Assembly: GCA_937927575.1 (NCBI GenBank)
Contig: CALBEE010000048.1
Coordinates: 1 to 49,508 of the forward strand
Source: an uncultured Saprospiraceae bacterium
Lineage (GTDB): Bacteria; Bacteroidota; Bacteroidia; Chitinophagales; Saprospiraceae
Reading direction: 5' to 3'
DNA length: 49,508 nucleotides
Shown here: positions 25,704 to 34,791 of the stretch, piece after piece
How positions within the stretch are numbered: the first letter of the stretch is position 1
Layout: the number at the start of each line of letters is the position of its first letter
The notes under the pieces: generated by a model
Seen by the model: only the letters and a program-made list of their open reading frames with translations
Told to the model about the DNA's origin: nothing
The model's database searches: none
Translations under genes and position numbers: made by a program

Positions 25704-27470
25704 CTATTCTTTGAGATCGAGAGCCAAATTAAGTTCACCTAACTGCTCCACATCTACTGGACTTGGCGCATCTATCATCATATCACGGCCTTGATTATTT
25801 TTAGGGAATGCGATGAAGTCTCTAATACTGGATTGGCCATTCATCACGGCACAAAGTCTATCGAAACCAAAAGCAATACCTCCATGTGGCGGAGCTCCAT
25901 ATTCAAATGCTCCCATCAAGAATCCAAATTGCTCTTCAGCCTCTTCTTTGGTAAATCCTAGCAAGTCAAAATTGCGAGATTGTAATTCTCTATCATGGAT
26001 TCTTATAGATCCACCTCCTATTTCTGATCCATTGATGACCAAATCGTAAGCATCAGCTCTTAGTGCTTTCATCGTTTCATGATCACCAGTAAGCATTCTA
26101 TCCATATCTTCTTGCTTTGGAGAAGTAAATGGGTGGTGCATCGCATGGAATCTTTCAGTTTCTTCGTCCCATTCTAACAGAGGGAAATCAATAACCCATA
26201 ATGGTTTGAAATCTCCTTCTTTCATGAGGCCTAATCGACTTCCCATTTCTAATCTCAACTCATTAAGCTGCTTACGTGCTTTTTCTGCTTCTCCACTAAC
26301 GATAAATAATACATCGCCCTTCTCGGCCCCCATCTTTTCTGCCCACTTTTGTAGTACTTCATCTGAATAGAACTTGCCTACGGTAGATTTTATGCTTCCG
26401 TCGGCCATCAGTTTGACATATACTAAGCCTTTAGCGCCAATTTGAGGACGTTGCATCCATTCTGTAAGCTTCTTCATATCCTTATTCGAATATTCATCTG
26501 CTATACCTTTGGCACAAATACCTACAACCAATTCAGCATTATCAAATATCGCAAAATCATGACCTTTAACGAGATCATCAAGTTCTACGAATTCCATATC
26601 AAATCTTAGATCTGGCTTGTCACTTCCATACCGCTTCATCGCTTCATCATAAGACATGCGAGGGAAATCACCGAGATCTCTATCTAACGTATGCTTAAAG
26701 AGATGCTTAGTCAAACCTTCGAAAGTATTTAAGATATCTTCAATAGTGACAAACGACATTTCGCAGTCAATCTGGGTAAATTCTGGCTGACGATCCGCTC
26801 TAAGGTCTTCATCACGGAAACACTTCACAATCTGAAAATACTTATCCATACCCGCAACCATCAAGATCTGCTTAAATGTCTGAGGCGATTGTGGTAATGC
26901 ATAGAATTGACCTGGATTCAATCTACTAGGAACTACAAAATCTCGCGCTCCTTCTGGAGTAGATTTTATCAAGCAAGGTGTCTCTACTTCTACAAAATCT
27001 TGACTATCGAGGTATTTACGAGTCTCTAGAGCCAATTTGCTTCTGAATATCATATTATCACGAACCGGATTACGTCTAATATCCATATATCTATACTTCA
27101 TACGGATATCATCACCACCATCAGTCTCATCTTCTATCGTAAACGGAGGTGTCATAGATGCATTAAGAACATTAAGTTCGGATACATTAATTTCGATATC
27201 ACCAGTAGGCCTGTTAGCGTTTTTACTACTTCTTTCTGCCACATTACCCTTTACTTGAATAACAAACTCTCGACCCAACTTGCGCGCTTCCAATGTAAGT
27301 GCTTCGTTAGACTCCATATTAAACACCAATTGAGTGATGCCATAACGATCCCTTAGATCAACGAATGTCATTCCTCCTAGGTCTCTACCTTTTTGCACCC
27401 AACCACTGAGTACTACTTCTTGTCCAATGTGTGATGCTCTAAGTTCACCACAATTATGTGATCTATACAT
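25704..27470 (-). CDS. aspS: aspartyl-tRNA synthetase
   Basis: A 588-residue class II synthetase that charges tRNA-Asp. The N-terminal OB-fold anticodon domain (about 1-105, [19 protein letters not shown]) is followed by the catalytic core with motif 2 ([18 protein letters not shown]) and motif 3 ([10 protein letters not shown]). Between them, about residues 285-420, is the GAD insertion domain of bacterial AspRS. The length and domain order are those of the standard bacterial enzyme. Whether it is discriminating or also charges tRNA-Asn cannot be decided here. It has its own promoter and terminator. Confidence 0.98.
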   Translation of the reverse strand: MYRSHNCGELRASHIGQEVVLSGWVQKGRDLGGMTFVDLRDRYGITQLVFNMESNEALTLEARKLGREFVIQVKGNVAERSSKNANRPTGDIEINVSELNVLNASMTPPFTIEDETDGGDDIRMKYRYMDIRRNPVRDNMIFRSKLALETRKYLDSQDFVEVETPCLIKSTPEGARDFVVPSRLNPGQFYALPQSPQTFKQILMVAGMDKYFQIVKCFRDEDLRADRQPEFTQIDCEMSFVTIEDILNTFEGLTKHLFKHTLDRDLGDFPRMSYDEAMKRYGSDKPDLRFDMEFVELDDLVKGHDFAIFDNAELVVGICAKGIADEYSNKDMKKLTEWMQRPQIGAKGLVYVKLMADGSIKSTVGKFYSDEVLQKWAEKMGAEKGDVLFIVSGEAEKARKQLNELRLEMGSRLGLMKEGDFKPLWVIDFPLLEWDEETERFHAMHHPFTSPKQEDMDRMLTGDHETMKALRADAYDLVINGSEIGGGSIRIHDRELQSRNFDLLGFTKEEAEEQFGFLMGAFEYGAPPHGGIAFGFDRLCAVMNGQSSIRDFIAFPKNNQGRDMMIDAPSPVDVEQLGELNLALDLKE

Positions 27471-27537
27471 ATGATCTATATTGTAATTGTATTCTTAATA
27501 ATGAAATTTTAAAGATACGAGTATCTAAAAACGATCG

Positions 27538-27545
27538 CAAAGATA
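27538..27545 (-). promoter_or_regulatory. candidate aspS promoter, -7 box
   Basis: The minus strand reads TATCTTTG, an exact TAnnTTTG match, giving a leader of about 62 nt. That leader contains a small palindrome, AGATAC-GA-GTATCT (27513-27526). Confidence 0.45.
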
Positions 27546-27586
27546 ATGATAGCCTATAGATATAAGTGATAATCAGCTATGAATGT

Positions 27587-27623
27587 AAAAAGTGGCTACC
27601 ATTATTCATGATAGCCACTTTTT
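27587..27623 (-). terminator. intrinsic terminator of the GH73/LysM gene
   Basis: AAAAAGTGGCTA and TAGCCACTTTTT are perfect complements around a 13-nt loop. With T-runs on both strands it can act in either direction; only the minus-strand gene upstream uses it. Confidence 0.9.
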
Positions 27624-27642
27624 CTTATTTTTTGCTTGATGT

Positions 27643-28758
27643 TTATCTTAATTTAGGATCATCTAGAAATAGTAATTCTCCGTCACTAGAATCATTTCCA
27701 AATTCATCTATGTATTTAGGTTTCCTTGAGCTTGATACCTGTCTGAATAAATTTAATTTTTCTCCCGCCATTGGTTCTGCTCCTTCCGGCATTCTATTTT
27801 TACTATATAAGCTCTTTAGTTTTAATCCATACTGATGTGCTATACTTGCCATAGTCTCACCTTCATATACGACGTGGTGACTCTCTTTTTTATTCGTCAT
27901 CGTCTTCTTACGTTGCAAAAACACAACCATATCCTTTTTGGGAATATAATTTTCGTCAGGAAATACTTCGTTATACTGAATTAGCTGTTTCGCTTTTTTT
28001 CTATTGGCTTCAGCTATCTCGGCTATAGAGGAAACTCCATCACCGTACACTACCTTTATTTTATTCACTTTTCCAGTACGTAGGGCTTTAGCCGAGTCTG
28101 CTTTCTTAACTGGCTTAGGAGAAGCAGCACTTGACGAACTATCGTTGAGGTCAACAGTCATGAGTATTTTGGGCTCATTACTTTGTGATGCTAACTGTCC
28201 TTTAGGAATGTCATATTGATGAAGCTCATATTTTTCAATAATCTGAATCAACTTTTTCGGATAATTTGGATCAGTAGCATAACCCGCTTCCTTTAATCCA
28301 TTCGCCCACTTTTTATAATCGGTAGTTTCTAATTTGAATAAAAAACCATAGCGATACTTTTTTTTAGGATCTGATAAGAAATCACTATGCGCTACAAAAG
28401 AATCATAAGCATTATCAAATGATCTGAAACAACTTTCGATCAGATTACCTTGACTATCTCTATCGTCATCAGATTTAAAGAAAGAATTTCCATTCCAGTT
28501 ACTTCCGCACTTGATCCCAAAGTGATTATTCGCCTCAGTAGCTAAATCTGACCTTCCCCAGTCTGATTCCAACATACCCTGAGCCAGTTTTATACTTGCA
28601 GGTACTCCTGTTCTTAGCATCTCAGACATAGCAATATCTCGATGATTTTCTATATACCGATCTGCTAATTCAAAGTCTACCTGCGAATAGCTAGCATTCA
28701 CAGTGTATGTCATAACAAGAAGGGTAAATAGTTTGAATACAATTCCTAGTTTATTCAT
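27643..28758 (-). CDS. GH73 glucosaminidase with LysM repeats
   Basis: A 371-residue exported peptidoglycan hydrolase. The signal peptide ends about residue 25. The GH73 N-acetylglucosaminidase domain (about 28-185) has the general acid Glu64 in GMLESDWGRSDLA and the NNHFGIKC motif. C-terminal to it are two LysM-type segments: a divergent one (about 225-280, IKVVYGDGVSSIAEIAEANR) and a clear one (about 293-340, VVYEGETMASIAHQYGL), for peptidoglycan binding. It cuts glycan strands during growth or separation. It is monocistronic and ends at a strong terminator. A usual length for Bacteroidota members. Confidence 0.93.
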   Translation of the reverse strand: MNKLGIVFKLFTLLVMTYTVNASYSQVDFELADRYIENHRDIAMSEMLRTGVPASIKLAQGMLESDWGRSDLATEANNHFGIKCGSNWNGNSFFKSDDDRDSQGNLIESCFRSFDNAYDSFVAHSDFLSDPKKKYRYGFLFKLETTDYKKWANGLKEAGYATDPNYPKKLIQIIEKYELHQYDIPKGQLASQSNEPKILMTVDLNDSSSSAASPKPVKKADSAKALRTGKVNKIKVVYGDGVSSIAEIAEANRKKAKQLIQYNEVFPDENYIPKKDMVVFLQRKKTMTNKKESHHVVYEGETMASIAHQYGLKLKSLYSKNRMPEGAEPMAGEKLNLFRQVSSSRKPKYIDEFGNDSSDGELLFLDDPKLR

Positions 28759-28955
28759 ATTGTACTATTTAGTAATATAAGCAATAACAAGTAATATGCC
28801 AATAAGGCTATGTAAATAGTATCTTAAGTAGGAAATAGGCGTATCAGAGTAGTCCGATGTAGATTAGATGAGATTTTTTTGGAGTGGAATTCCTATTCAG
28901 ATTTATCCACAATAATCAGAACGTGTAAAAGCTTCAAATAATTTCGTTCTACAAG

Positions 28956-28990
28956 AAAAAAGGCGATCCCAAACAATGAGATCGCCTTTT
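28956..28990 (-). terminator. intrinsic terminator of the MbnP-like gene
   Basis: AAAAGGCGATC and GATCGCCTTTT form a perfect stem around an 11-nt loop and are followed by TTTTTT on the minus strand, 19 bp after the stop codon. Confidence 0.9.
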
Positions 28991-29009
28991 ATATCACTTT
29001 ACTAGCTTA

Positions 29010-29774
29010 TTAGAAGCAAGTTATTAAATTTCTAGCTAGTTGATTTACTTCACCACTTTGTGATAGATTATGTAGTTTAGGGTTAGCCTCTATGTCATAA
29101 ATCACACCATCATTTAAGAAAAAATTTCTCAGTTCTATGGGTATCACGAGTTCGGTGGTCTGCTCATCCATTACACCAAAGTCTCTATCAAGTTCTATAT
29201 CCGCAAAAGCTTCATCTGCACCTAGATGCAAGGCAAAATCAGATTCTGGAATACCGTCTCCATCAAAATCAATCATACCCTCTACTTTACAAAAAACATA
29301 ACTATTCCAATTGCCCCAATACTCACCAGAAAGAGATAAATCATTATCAGAAGGGAAATTAGCAGGTGACATACTATTTTCTTCGGCAGGTACTCCTATT
29401 CCAAAAGAAAGGTTGACATAATCGCCTGACTTGACGCCGTTAAGATTGAATTTATACCCCTCTGCCGCTCCTGCCGCAGTGGCATGCGCCTGTCCTACAT
29501 AAAGATAATTAGCTCCTTCAGCAGAAGCCACTCCTTCTTCCGTACGAAGTGCCAATTCTGACAAGTAAAAACTAAATCTACTAAAGTACATAGCCTTTCC
29601 ATCAGGATACATATACTCCTCTGATGTCACTAATGGCTGACCATCATAAGTCACCTTAAGTGCCATTTCTACACTTCCATCTTGATTTTGTGTGTTATCA
29701 GGAGTATCATCTCCACATGACATATACATCAAACTAATAGTAAGGAAGGCAAAAATCTTGAATGATAATTTCAT
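29010..29774 (-). CDS. MbnP-like lipoprotein
   Basis: A 254-residue exported protein with start ATG at 29774 (the longer frame starts at TTG and is not needed). The N-terminus MKLSFKIFAFLTISLMYMSC is a lipoprotein signal, and the residues after the Cys (GDDTPDN) are acidic, as in surface-exported Bacteroidota lipoproteins. The body matches the MbnP domain: a YFSRFSFYLSELAL segment, FNLNGVKSGDYVNLSFGIG, and WGNWNSYVFCKVEG. MbnP proteins bind copper and pair with MbnH or cytochrome c peroxidase-like partners; none is adjacent here, so the usual partner is elsewhere or missing. A WNSY tryptophan may be the modified residue (inference). Confidence 0.8.
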   Translation of the reverse strand: MKLSFKIFAFLTISLMYMSCGDDTPDNTQNQDGSVEMALKVTYDGQPLVTSEEYMYPDGKAMYFSRFSFYLSELALRTEEGVASAEGANYLYVGQAHATAAGAAEGYKFNLNGVKSGDYVNLSFGIGVPAEENSMSPANFPSDNDLSLSGEYWGNWNSYVFCKVEGMIDFDGDGIPESDFALHLGADEAFADIELDRDFGVMDEQTTELVIPIELRNFFLNDGVIYDIEANPKLHNLSQSGEVNQLARNLITCF

Positions 29775-29819
29775 AGATATAGTTTGTAACAAGTAATTAA
29801 AATGATTTTAATGGTACTT

Positions 29820-29827
29820 CAAATGTA
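29820..29827 (-). promoter_or_regulatory. promoter (-7 box) of the MbnP-like gene
   Basis: The minus strand reads TACATTTG, an exact TAnnTTTG match, 46 bp upstream of the chosen ATG. Confidence 0.5.
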
Positions 29828-30005
29828 GACCATATCTGGCTAAATAACTGGAAGGAAATGCATACTTAACTTTAATTTGACATGCACATGAGTTTTTGCA
29901 CTCATCTTGCAACAATCCAATATACCCAATACTATTAGGCTGTAATCCATAAAATTTATATATTCAAAGTGTATTAGATGTTATCACAAAATCAAAACGA
30001 AAAAA

Positions 30006-30506
30006 ATGGAAAACAAAACTAACGGCCTCTCGATTGGAGGAATGGTAGTAGGTATCGTAGCCCTTATCTTATCTATAATACCTTGTACAATGCTTTTTGG
30101 TGGCATCCTTGCCATTGTAGGGCTTATACTCAGTTTTATAGGATACAAATCTGCCAAGGATGTAGGTGGCCCTACTACTATGGCTATTATAGGTATGGTC
30201 CTCTCAGGACTAGCGCTAATTGTAGCTATTGCGTGGGGGACTTTATTTGCGAAAGCTAGCGGTGATATAGCTGAGCCCTTAAATGTCGAAACATGTGATG
30301 AAGTATTAGTAGAGATGGAAAAAACAGTCAAGGAAATGAAAGCATTTTCTGATAAAGGCGATGATGCCAATTTAAGTGATATTTCAGCTATGGTGAAAAC
30401 TACGACAAGACTTGCAAAAATTAAAAGTACATCAGAGCAAATGGATTGTAGTCAAGATTCTACGTTCAGGGCCAAAATGGAAATGTTAGAAGGCCAAATG
30501 GAATAA
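30006..30506 (+). CDS. DUF4190-like two-TM membrane protein
   Basis: A 166-residue protein. The first 80 residues form two to three glycine-rich hydrophobic segments (SIGGMVVGIVALILSI, GGILAIVGLILSFIGYKSA, TMAIIGMVLSGLALIVAIAW), the layout of DUF4190 proteins. The remaining 80 residues are an amphipathic helical domain (VETCDEVLVEMEKTVKEM) with two cysteines. The function is unknown. It is followed after one base by a DUF2752 gene; in many genomes DUF4190- and DUF2752-type genes are neighbours, so a shared membrane role is likely. Confidence 0.75.
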   Translation: MENKTNGLSIGGMVVGIVALILSIIPCTMLFGGILAIVGLILSFIGYKSAKDVGGPTTMAIIGMVLSGLALIVAIAWGTLFAKASGDIAEPLNVETCDEVLVEMEKTVKEMKAFSDKGDDANLSDISAMVKTTTRLAKIKSTSEQMDCSQDSTFRAKMEMLEGQME

Positions 30507-30507
30507 A

Positions 30508-30864
30508 TTGAGTACTTACCAAAAAGTAAATATTTCAATAGCAGCAGTACTTAGTTTTGTACTGCTGCTATTATTTTGGGGTACTTCTACAGGTGTAGTG
30601 CGCTGCCCATTCGACAGTCAACTCGGACTACCCTGCCAATCCTGTGGTATAAGTCGTGATATATTTCAATACCTCCAATTGAATTTTGATACCCCCATTA
30701 ATCCACATTCCCTGAAAGTCTTCTTTTTTCTAGTAGGTCAAACCACACTAAGAGCATTCTTAGCCATATTTAAGCAGTCAAACATTTCATCAATCATTAA
30801 GTTAGATATTGGACTTTCTATCAGTTGGTTTATTTGGGTATTTGCCTCATTAGTATTCAGCTAA
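30508..30864 (+). CDS. DUF2752 family membrane protein
   Basis: A 118-residue protein that starts at TTG 30508; no in-frame ATG exists between the preceding stop and the conserved core. It has an N-terminal TM segment, then the DUF2752 cysteine motif RCPFDSQLGLPCQSCGISRD (C-x10-C-x2-C), then NPHSLKVFFFLV and a further TM near the C-terminus. Function unknown. The TTG start one base after the upstream stop implies translational coupling with the DUF4190-like gene. It is convergent with the flavoprotein gene 5 bp on. Confidence 0.8.
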   Translation: MSTYQKVNISIAAVLSFVLLLLFWGTSTGVVRCPFDSQLGLPCQSCGISRDIFQYLQLNFDTPINPHSLKVFFFLVGQTTLRAFLAIFKQSNISSIIKLDIGLSISWFIWVFASLVFS

Positions 30865-30869
30865 AAAGA

Positions 30870-32306
30870 TCAATGAAATAATCTAAAAGCAATCTTTGCC
30901 ATTTTCTTTTTGAATGGTGTAATCGTTTTGTCCATTAGGCCTCTTATGGTTTTTTGATTAATTCTAGTGGCCACCGGATAAGGATATACTCGATCATTAA
31001 GCTTATGCACAGGCACCTTTGCATGTTTTGCAAGCTCTAACTCTTGAATCAATTCTCCTGCATTTGGCGCAATCATACTACCAGCCAATATGTATTTATT
31101 TTTTGTAGATCGAGTATCATCAACCCAAATCGACATACGTCCGTAAGTGTATTCTTGAATGATAGCACGATCATCATGAGACATATCTTGATCCTGTCGA
31201 TAATATTTTATTCCCTTTTGATGCATCATTTCCTGGGTCAATCCGAAATGCGCTACTTGAGGATCCGTAAAAGTAACCCAGCTTAAATCACTCCATTTAT
31301 TTTTATGTTTCGCGATTGGAATTAGAAAGTTACGCCAAATCATACGCACCATTTTTTCTGCTCCATGAGAAAACATATAAGTGCCAGCGGCATCACCTAC
31401 AACATATACTTTTTTGTTAGTGCTTTGTAGGTAGTCATTAACTTTTATTCTGCCACGATCAGTAAGTTGTATCCCTGCTTTTTCCAAGGCTAAGCCATTT
31501 GTATTTACTATTCTGCCTGCTGCGATCAATGTGGAATCACAAGGAATCGATTTACGACTTCCGTCTTTATATTTTAAAAATGCACTTCCAGAATCAAAAG
31601 ACTCTACCTCGGCATTATTAATCACAGCAATACCCTCTTTTATAAAGCATTCCTCCAAAATATTTGATACTAACTCAGGCTCTTTACTTAATAATCTAGC
31701 GCCCCTATTTACAATCGTCACCTTACTACCTAATCTAGAAAAGCATTGCCCTAATTCACAGCCAATGGCTCCTCCTCCTATTACTACTAAATGATCGGGT
31801 AACTCTTTACAGTCAAAAAAAACATTTTCATTAGTATATACATTTACTTGTTCCATTCCTTGTATGGAGAGTCTACGAGGTGTAGATCCGGTACAAAGTA
31901 GAATAATCTTTGCAGAATAATCCTTAGCATTCACCCTAACGGTATTCCTATCCTTAAAGGAAGCACTTCCAATGATGACATCAATACCTTGACTCCTTAA
32001 TGCCGCCGCGTCTTCGGTACCTCTGATATAATCTTGTTTGGAATGTATATATTTTAAAATAGATTTCATGTCTGCTTTTCCACTTACATCCAAGCCAAAT
32101 TGCTGAGAAGCTTTTGCCTTGTAAAAATGGTCAGCAATATGAATTAAAGCTTTGCTAGGAACACATCCAAAATTAGTGCAATCACCTCCAAAATGATTCT
32201 CATTCCGTTCTATCAATAATGTCTTCAGTCCCAATGTATTGGCTACTCCACTATTACCTAATCCTGCACTGCCTGCACCTATTATTATTACATCGTATTT
32301 TTTCAT
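30870..32306 (-). CDS. FAD-dependent pyridine nucleotide-disulfide oxidoreductase (mercuric reductase/Lpd-like)
   Basis: A 478-residue class I flavoprotein disulfide reductase. The N-terminal FAD fold has IIGAGSAGLG, followed by the redox-active disulfide CTNFGCVPSK; the NAD(P) fold has VVIGGGAIGCELGQCFSRLG; GDAAG closes the FAD site. The dimer domain lacks the HPT-E dyad of dihydrolipoyl dehydrogenase; the matching place reads VYPYPVATRINQ. It is therefore not a normal Lpd and more like the mercuric-reductase-like or uncharacterised branch. The C-terminal tail is basic (FKKKMAKIAFRLFH) and may contact a membrane. No E2/E1 genes are adjacent. It is divergent from the 5-oxoproline operon. Confidence 0.88.
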   Translation of the reverse strand: MKKYDVIIIGAGSAGLGNSGVANTLGLKTLLIERNENHFGGDCTNFGCVPSKALIHIADHFYKAKASQQFGLDVSGKADMKSILKYIHSKQDYIRGTEDAAALRSQGIDVIIGSASFKDRNTVRVNAKDYSAKIILLCTGSTPRRLSIQGMEQVNVYTNENVFFDCKELPDHLVVIGGGAIGCELGQCFSRLGSKVTIVNRGARLLSKEPELVSNILEECFIKEGIAVINNAEVESFDSGSAFLKYKDGSRKSIPCDSTLIAAGRIVNTNGLALEKAGIQLTDRGRIKVNDYLQSTNKKVYVVGDAAGTYMFSHGAEKMVRMIWRNFLIPIAKHKNKWSDLSWVTFTDPQVAHFGLTQEMMHQKGIKYYRQDQDMSHDDRAIIQEYTYGRMSIWVDDTRSTKNKYILAGSMIAPNAGELIQELELAKHAKVPVHKLNDRVYPYPVATRINQKTIRGLMDKTITPFKKKMAKIAFRLFH

Positions 32307-32423
32307 AGTTACAAATTAACTAATAGACAGTTACCGCAATAGTTCGTAAGTCTCTTTCCATATAAACTGTCTTTTAAAGATCTCTTTGATATTCTGACTT
32401 TAATCATCTAAAAAGCTATCTTA

Positions 32424-33569
32424 ATGCGATATAATATACTCAGACAAATGATAAGACTTATAGCATTAACATATATTGTAATTACACTTATATCATGCAA
32501 CGCTGACGAAAAGGACTTCAATGCTCCGCAAAATAAAATCACCATGCAAGAATATGATGTAAAGCTTGACCGTAAGCAGGCGTATCGACTTTCTAATATG
32601 GCGCTACATTGTATGCAGCAAGAATATCCTTACAAATTAGGACAGGTCCTAGGATCAGATCTCGATCTGCTAAGTCCTCAAGAATTACATCCTGCATTTT
32701 ATGGATGTTTTGATTGGCATTCTGCTGTACATGGCCACTGGTTACTGGTAAGAATTTTAAAAGAATTTCCTGATCTAGAAAATAGAGATACTATACTTAA
32801 TAAATTAGGAGAAAATATAAACGCTGAAAATATTAAAGGTGAACTGGTATACTTCAATAGAGCGACTGAAAAATCTTTTGAAAGAACTTACGGTTGGGCA
32901 TGGCTGCTCAAGCTCGCTGAAGAACTGCATACATGGGACCATCCTAAAGCTAGAAAAATGGAATCCGCATTGCAACCTTTAAGCGAATTCATAGAAGATA
33001 AATATCTTGATTTTTTACCTAGACTTGGTTACCCTATCCGTGTAGGCGAACATACCAATACTGCTTTTGGACTGACATTCGCATATGATTATGCGCTCAC
33101 TCTAAAAAGAGATCAACTTAAAAAGCTAATCGAAAATAAAGCTCGAAAATTCTATTTGAATGATGAAGGTTGTCCGATTACATGGGAACCAAGTGGATTC
33201 GATTTCTTGTCACCTTGTCTTGAAGAAATTGATATTATGAGAAGAGTACTTCCACGCGACGAATTTAAAAATTGGCTTTTCAAATTTTTACCTGAATTAA
33301 CTGACCCTAGTTTCAATTTAGAAGTAGCGCAAGTTACAGATCGAAGTGATGGCAAGTTAGTACACTTGGATGGTGCCAATTTTAGCAGAGCTTGGACATT
33401 ATATGGTTTAGCTTATTCATATCCAGAGTATAGTCATCTTGAAAATATGGCAGACAAACATGTAGCTCATTCGATTGGACTAATTGATGATGGAGAATAT
33501 AGTGGAACACATTGGTTAGGCAGTTTTGCTGTATATGCTTTAACGCAAAAACAACTATTATCGAAATAA
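32424..33569 (+). CDS. DUF2891 lipoprotein, first gene of the 5-oxoproline operon
   Basis: A 381-residue exported protein. The N-terminus has a lipoprotein signal (ALTYIVITLISC, lipobox LISC), so it is anchored in the envelope. The body is DUF2891, with HPAFYGCFDWHSAVHGHW (a conserved His/Asp/Trp cluster) and repeated helical pairs such as RTYGWAWLLKLAEEL and HTNTAFGLTFAYDYAL, consistent with an (alpha/alpha)-barrel of glycosidase type. The conserved polar cluster looks like an active site, but no reaction is known. It sits 6 bp before the NRAMP-like transporter and shares an operon with pxpABC, which suggests a link with pyroglutamyl compounds in the envelope (inference). Confidence 0.85.
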   Translation: MRYNILRQMIRLIALTYIVITLISCNADEKDFNAPQNKITMQEYDVKLDRKQAYRLSNMALHCMQQEYPYKLGQVLGSDLDLLSPQELHPAFYGCFDWHSAVHGHWLLVRILKEFPDLENRDTILNKLGENINAENIKGELVYFNRATEKSFERTYGWAWLLKLAEELHTWDHPKARKMESALQPLSEFIEDKYLDFLPRLGYPIRVGEHTNTAFGLTFAYDYALTLKRDQLKKLIENKARKFYLNDEGCPITWEPSGFDFLSPCLEEIDIMRRVLPRDEFKNWLFKFLPELTDPSFNLEVAQVTDRSDGKLVHLDGANFSRAWTLYGLAYSYPEYSHLENMADKHVAHSIGLIDDGEYSGTHWLGSFAVYALTQKQLLSK

Positions 33570-33575
33570 ATAAAG

Positions 33576-34778
33576 ATGTCAAAATGGTATAACAATATTG
33601 GACCTGCAACTTTAGTAGCAGCTGCATTCATTGGGCCAGGAACAGTAACTATTTGCTCACTGGCAGGTGCAACTCATGGCTATACTCTGCTATGGGCATT
33701 ATCTCTATCTATTGTAGCGACTATAGTCCTTCAAGAGATGTCTGCTAGATTAGGTATCGTAAGCCAAAGAGGATTAGGCGAGTCTATAAGAGCAGAAATC
33801 TCCGCTCCTATTGCAAAAGGAATTGCTATGATATTAGTGCTTGCCGCCATAATTATGGGTAATGCTGCTTACGAAGCCGGAAATATATCAGGCGCTGTTT
33901 TAGGATCATCTGTATTTTCAAATCTAGATACTTCTACTGCGAAAAAAGTCATCACCATTTTCATTGGCATTATTGCCTTTGTATTTCTCTGGATCGGAAA
34001 ATATAAATGGTTGGAAAAATTACTAATAGCCTTAGTGCTTACCATGAGCATCAGCTTTGTAATAGCAGCCATCATGAGCAAACCTGATATAGTAGGAATT
34101 ATAAAAGGCGCATTCATACCTAGTACTCCAGATCAATCTTTACTCACGATCATAGGTTTAATTGGAACTACAGTAGTACCGTACAATTTATTTTTGCATG
34201 CCTCACTTGTAAAAGAAAAGTGGAATTCCGAACAAGACTTGGCAGCAGTCCGAAAAGATATATACATCAGTATTATACTTGGTGGTCTAGTAAGTATGGC
34301 CATAATAATCGTTGCCACCAACACACAAGGAAAAATAGAAAATGCTGTAGATATGGCGCGAGGATTAGAATCTTCTTTAGGTTCTTTCGCCAAATACTTA
34401 GTAGGAATAGGATTACTAGCAGCAGGAATTACATCTGCCATCACGGCACCTCTTGCAGCTGCATACGCGGCGAAAGGAATTATGGGATGGAAAGATAATC
34501 TAACAAGCCCCAAATTTAGAGCGGTATGGTCTTTCATATTAATACTAGGAATTGTTTTTTCTCTAATAGGATGGAAACCCGTAACTATAATCAAAATAGC
34601 ACAAGTGGCGAATGGCATCCTACTTCCAGTAATAGCTTGCTACTTGCTATGGATAGTAAATCGCAAAGGCTTGATGGGTAAATATGTAAATTCTAACCTG
34701 CAGAATGTGCTTGGAGTAGCCATCATTGCTGTCACGATTATTTTAAGCGCTAAAAGTTTGTGGTCTGTATTAGGATAA
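33576..34778 (+). CDS. divergent NRAMP-fold (YcsG-like) transporter lacking metal-binding residues
   Basis: A 400-residue, roughly 11-TM protein of the NRAMP family (LeuT fold), clearly homologous to MntH: GPATLVAAAFIGPG, LQEMSARLGI, MGNAAYEAGNISGA. However the TM1 metal site DPGN is GPGT (residues 20-23), and the TM6 MPH motif is VPY (201-203). Both the Asp and the Met that bind Mn/Fe are absent, so it should not carry divalent metals by the known mechanism. It lies between the DUF2891 lipoprotein and pxpABC, as B. subtilis ycsG lies beside ycsF. The best inference is import of 5-oxoproline or a related compound; a metal role cannot be fully excluded. Confidence 0.9.
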   Translation: MSKWYNNIGPATLVAAAFIGPGTVTICSLAGATHGYTLLWALSLSIVATIVLQEMSARLGIVSQRGLGESIRAEISAPIAKGIAMILVLAAIIMGNAAYEAGNISGAVLGSSVFSNLDTSTAKKVITIFIGIIAFVFLWIGKYKWLEKLLIALVLTMSISFVIAAIMSKPDIVGIIKGAFIPSTPDQSLLTIIGLIGTTVVPYNLFLHASLVKEKWNSEQDLAAVRKDIYISIILGGLVSMAIIIVATNTQGKIENAVDMARGLESSLGSFAKYLVGIGLLAAGITSAITAPLAAAYAAKGIMGWKDNLTSPKFRAVWSFILILGIVFSLIGWKPVTIIKIAQVANGILLPVIACYLLWIVNRKGLMGKYVNSNLQNVLGVAIIAVTIILSAKSLWSVLG

Positions 34779-34791
34779 AGAATTATACACT

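Noticed and set aside
34133-34618. 161-codon minus-strand frame inside the NRAMP-like gene
   Set aside because: It is the antisense of a hydrophobic membrane protein, and such frames often stay open by codon bias; no start signal or homology is seen.
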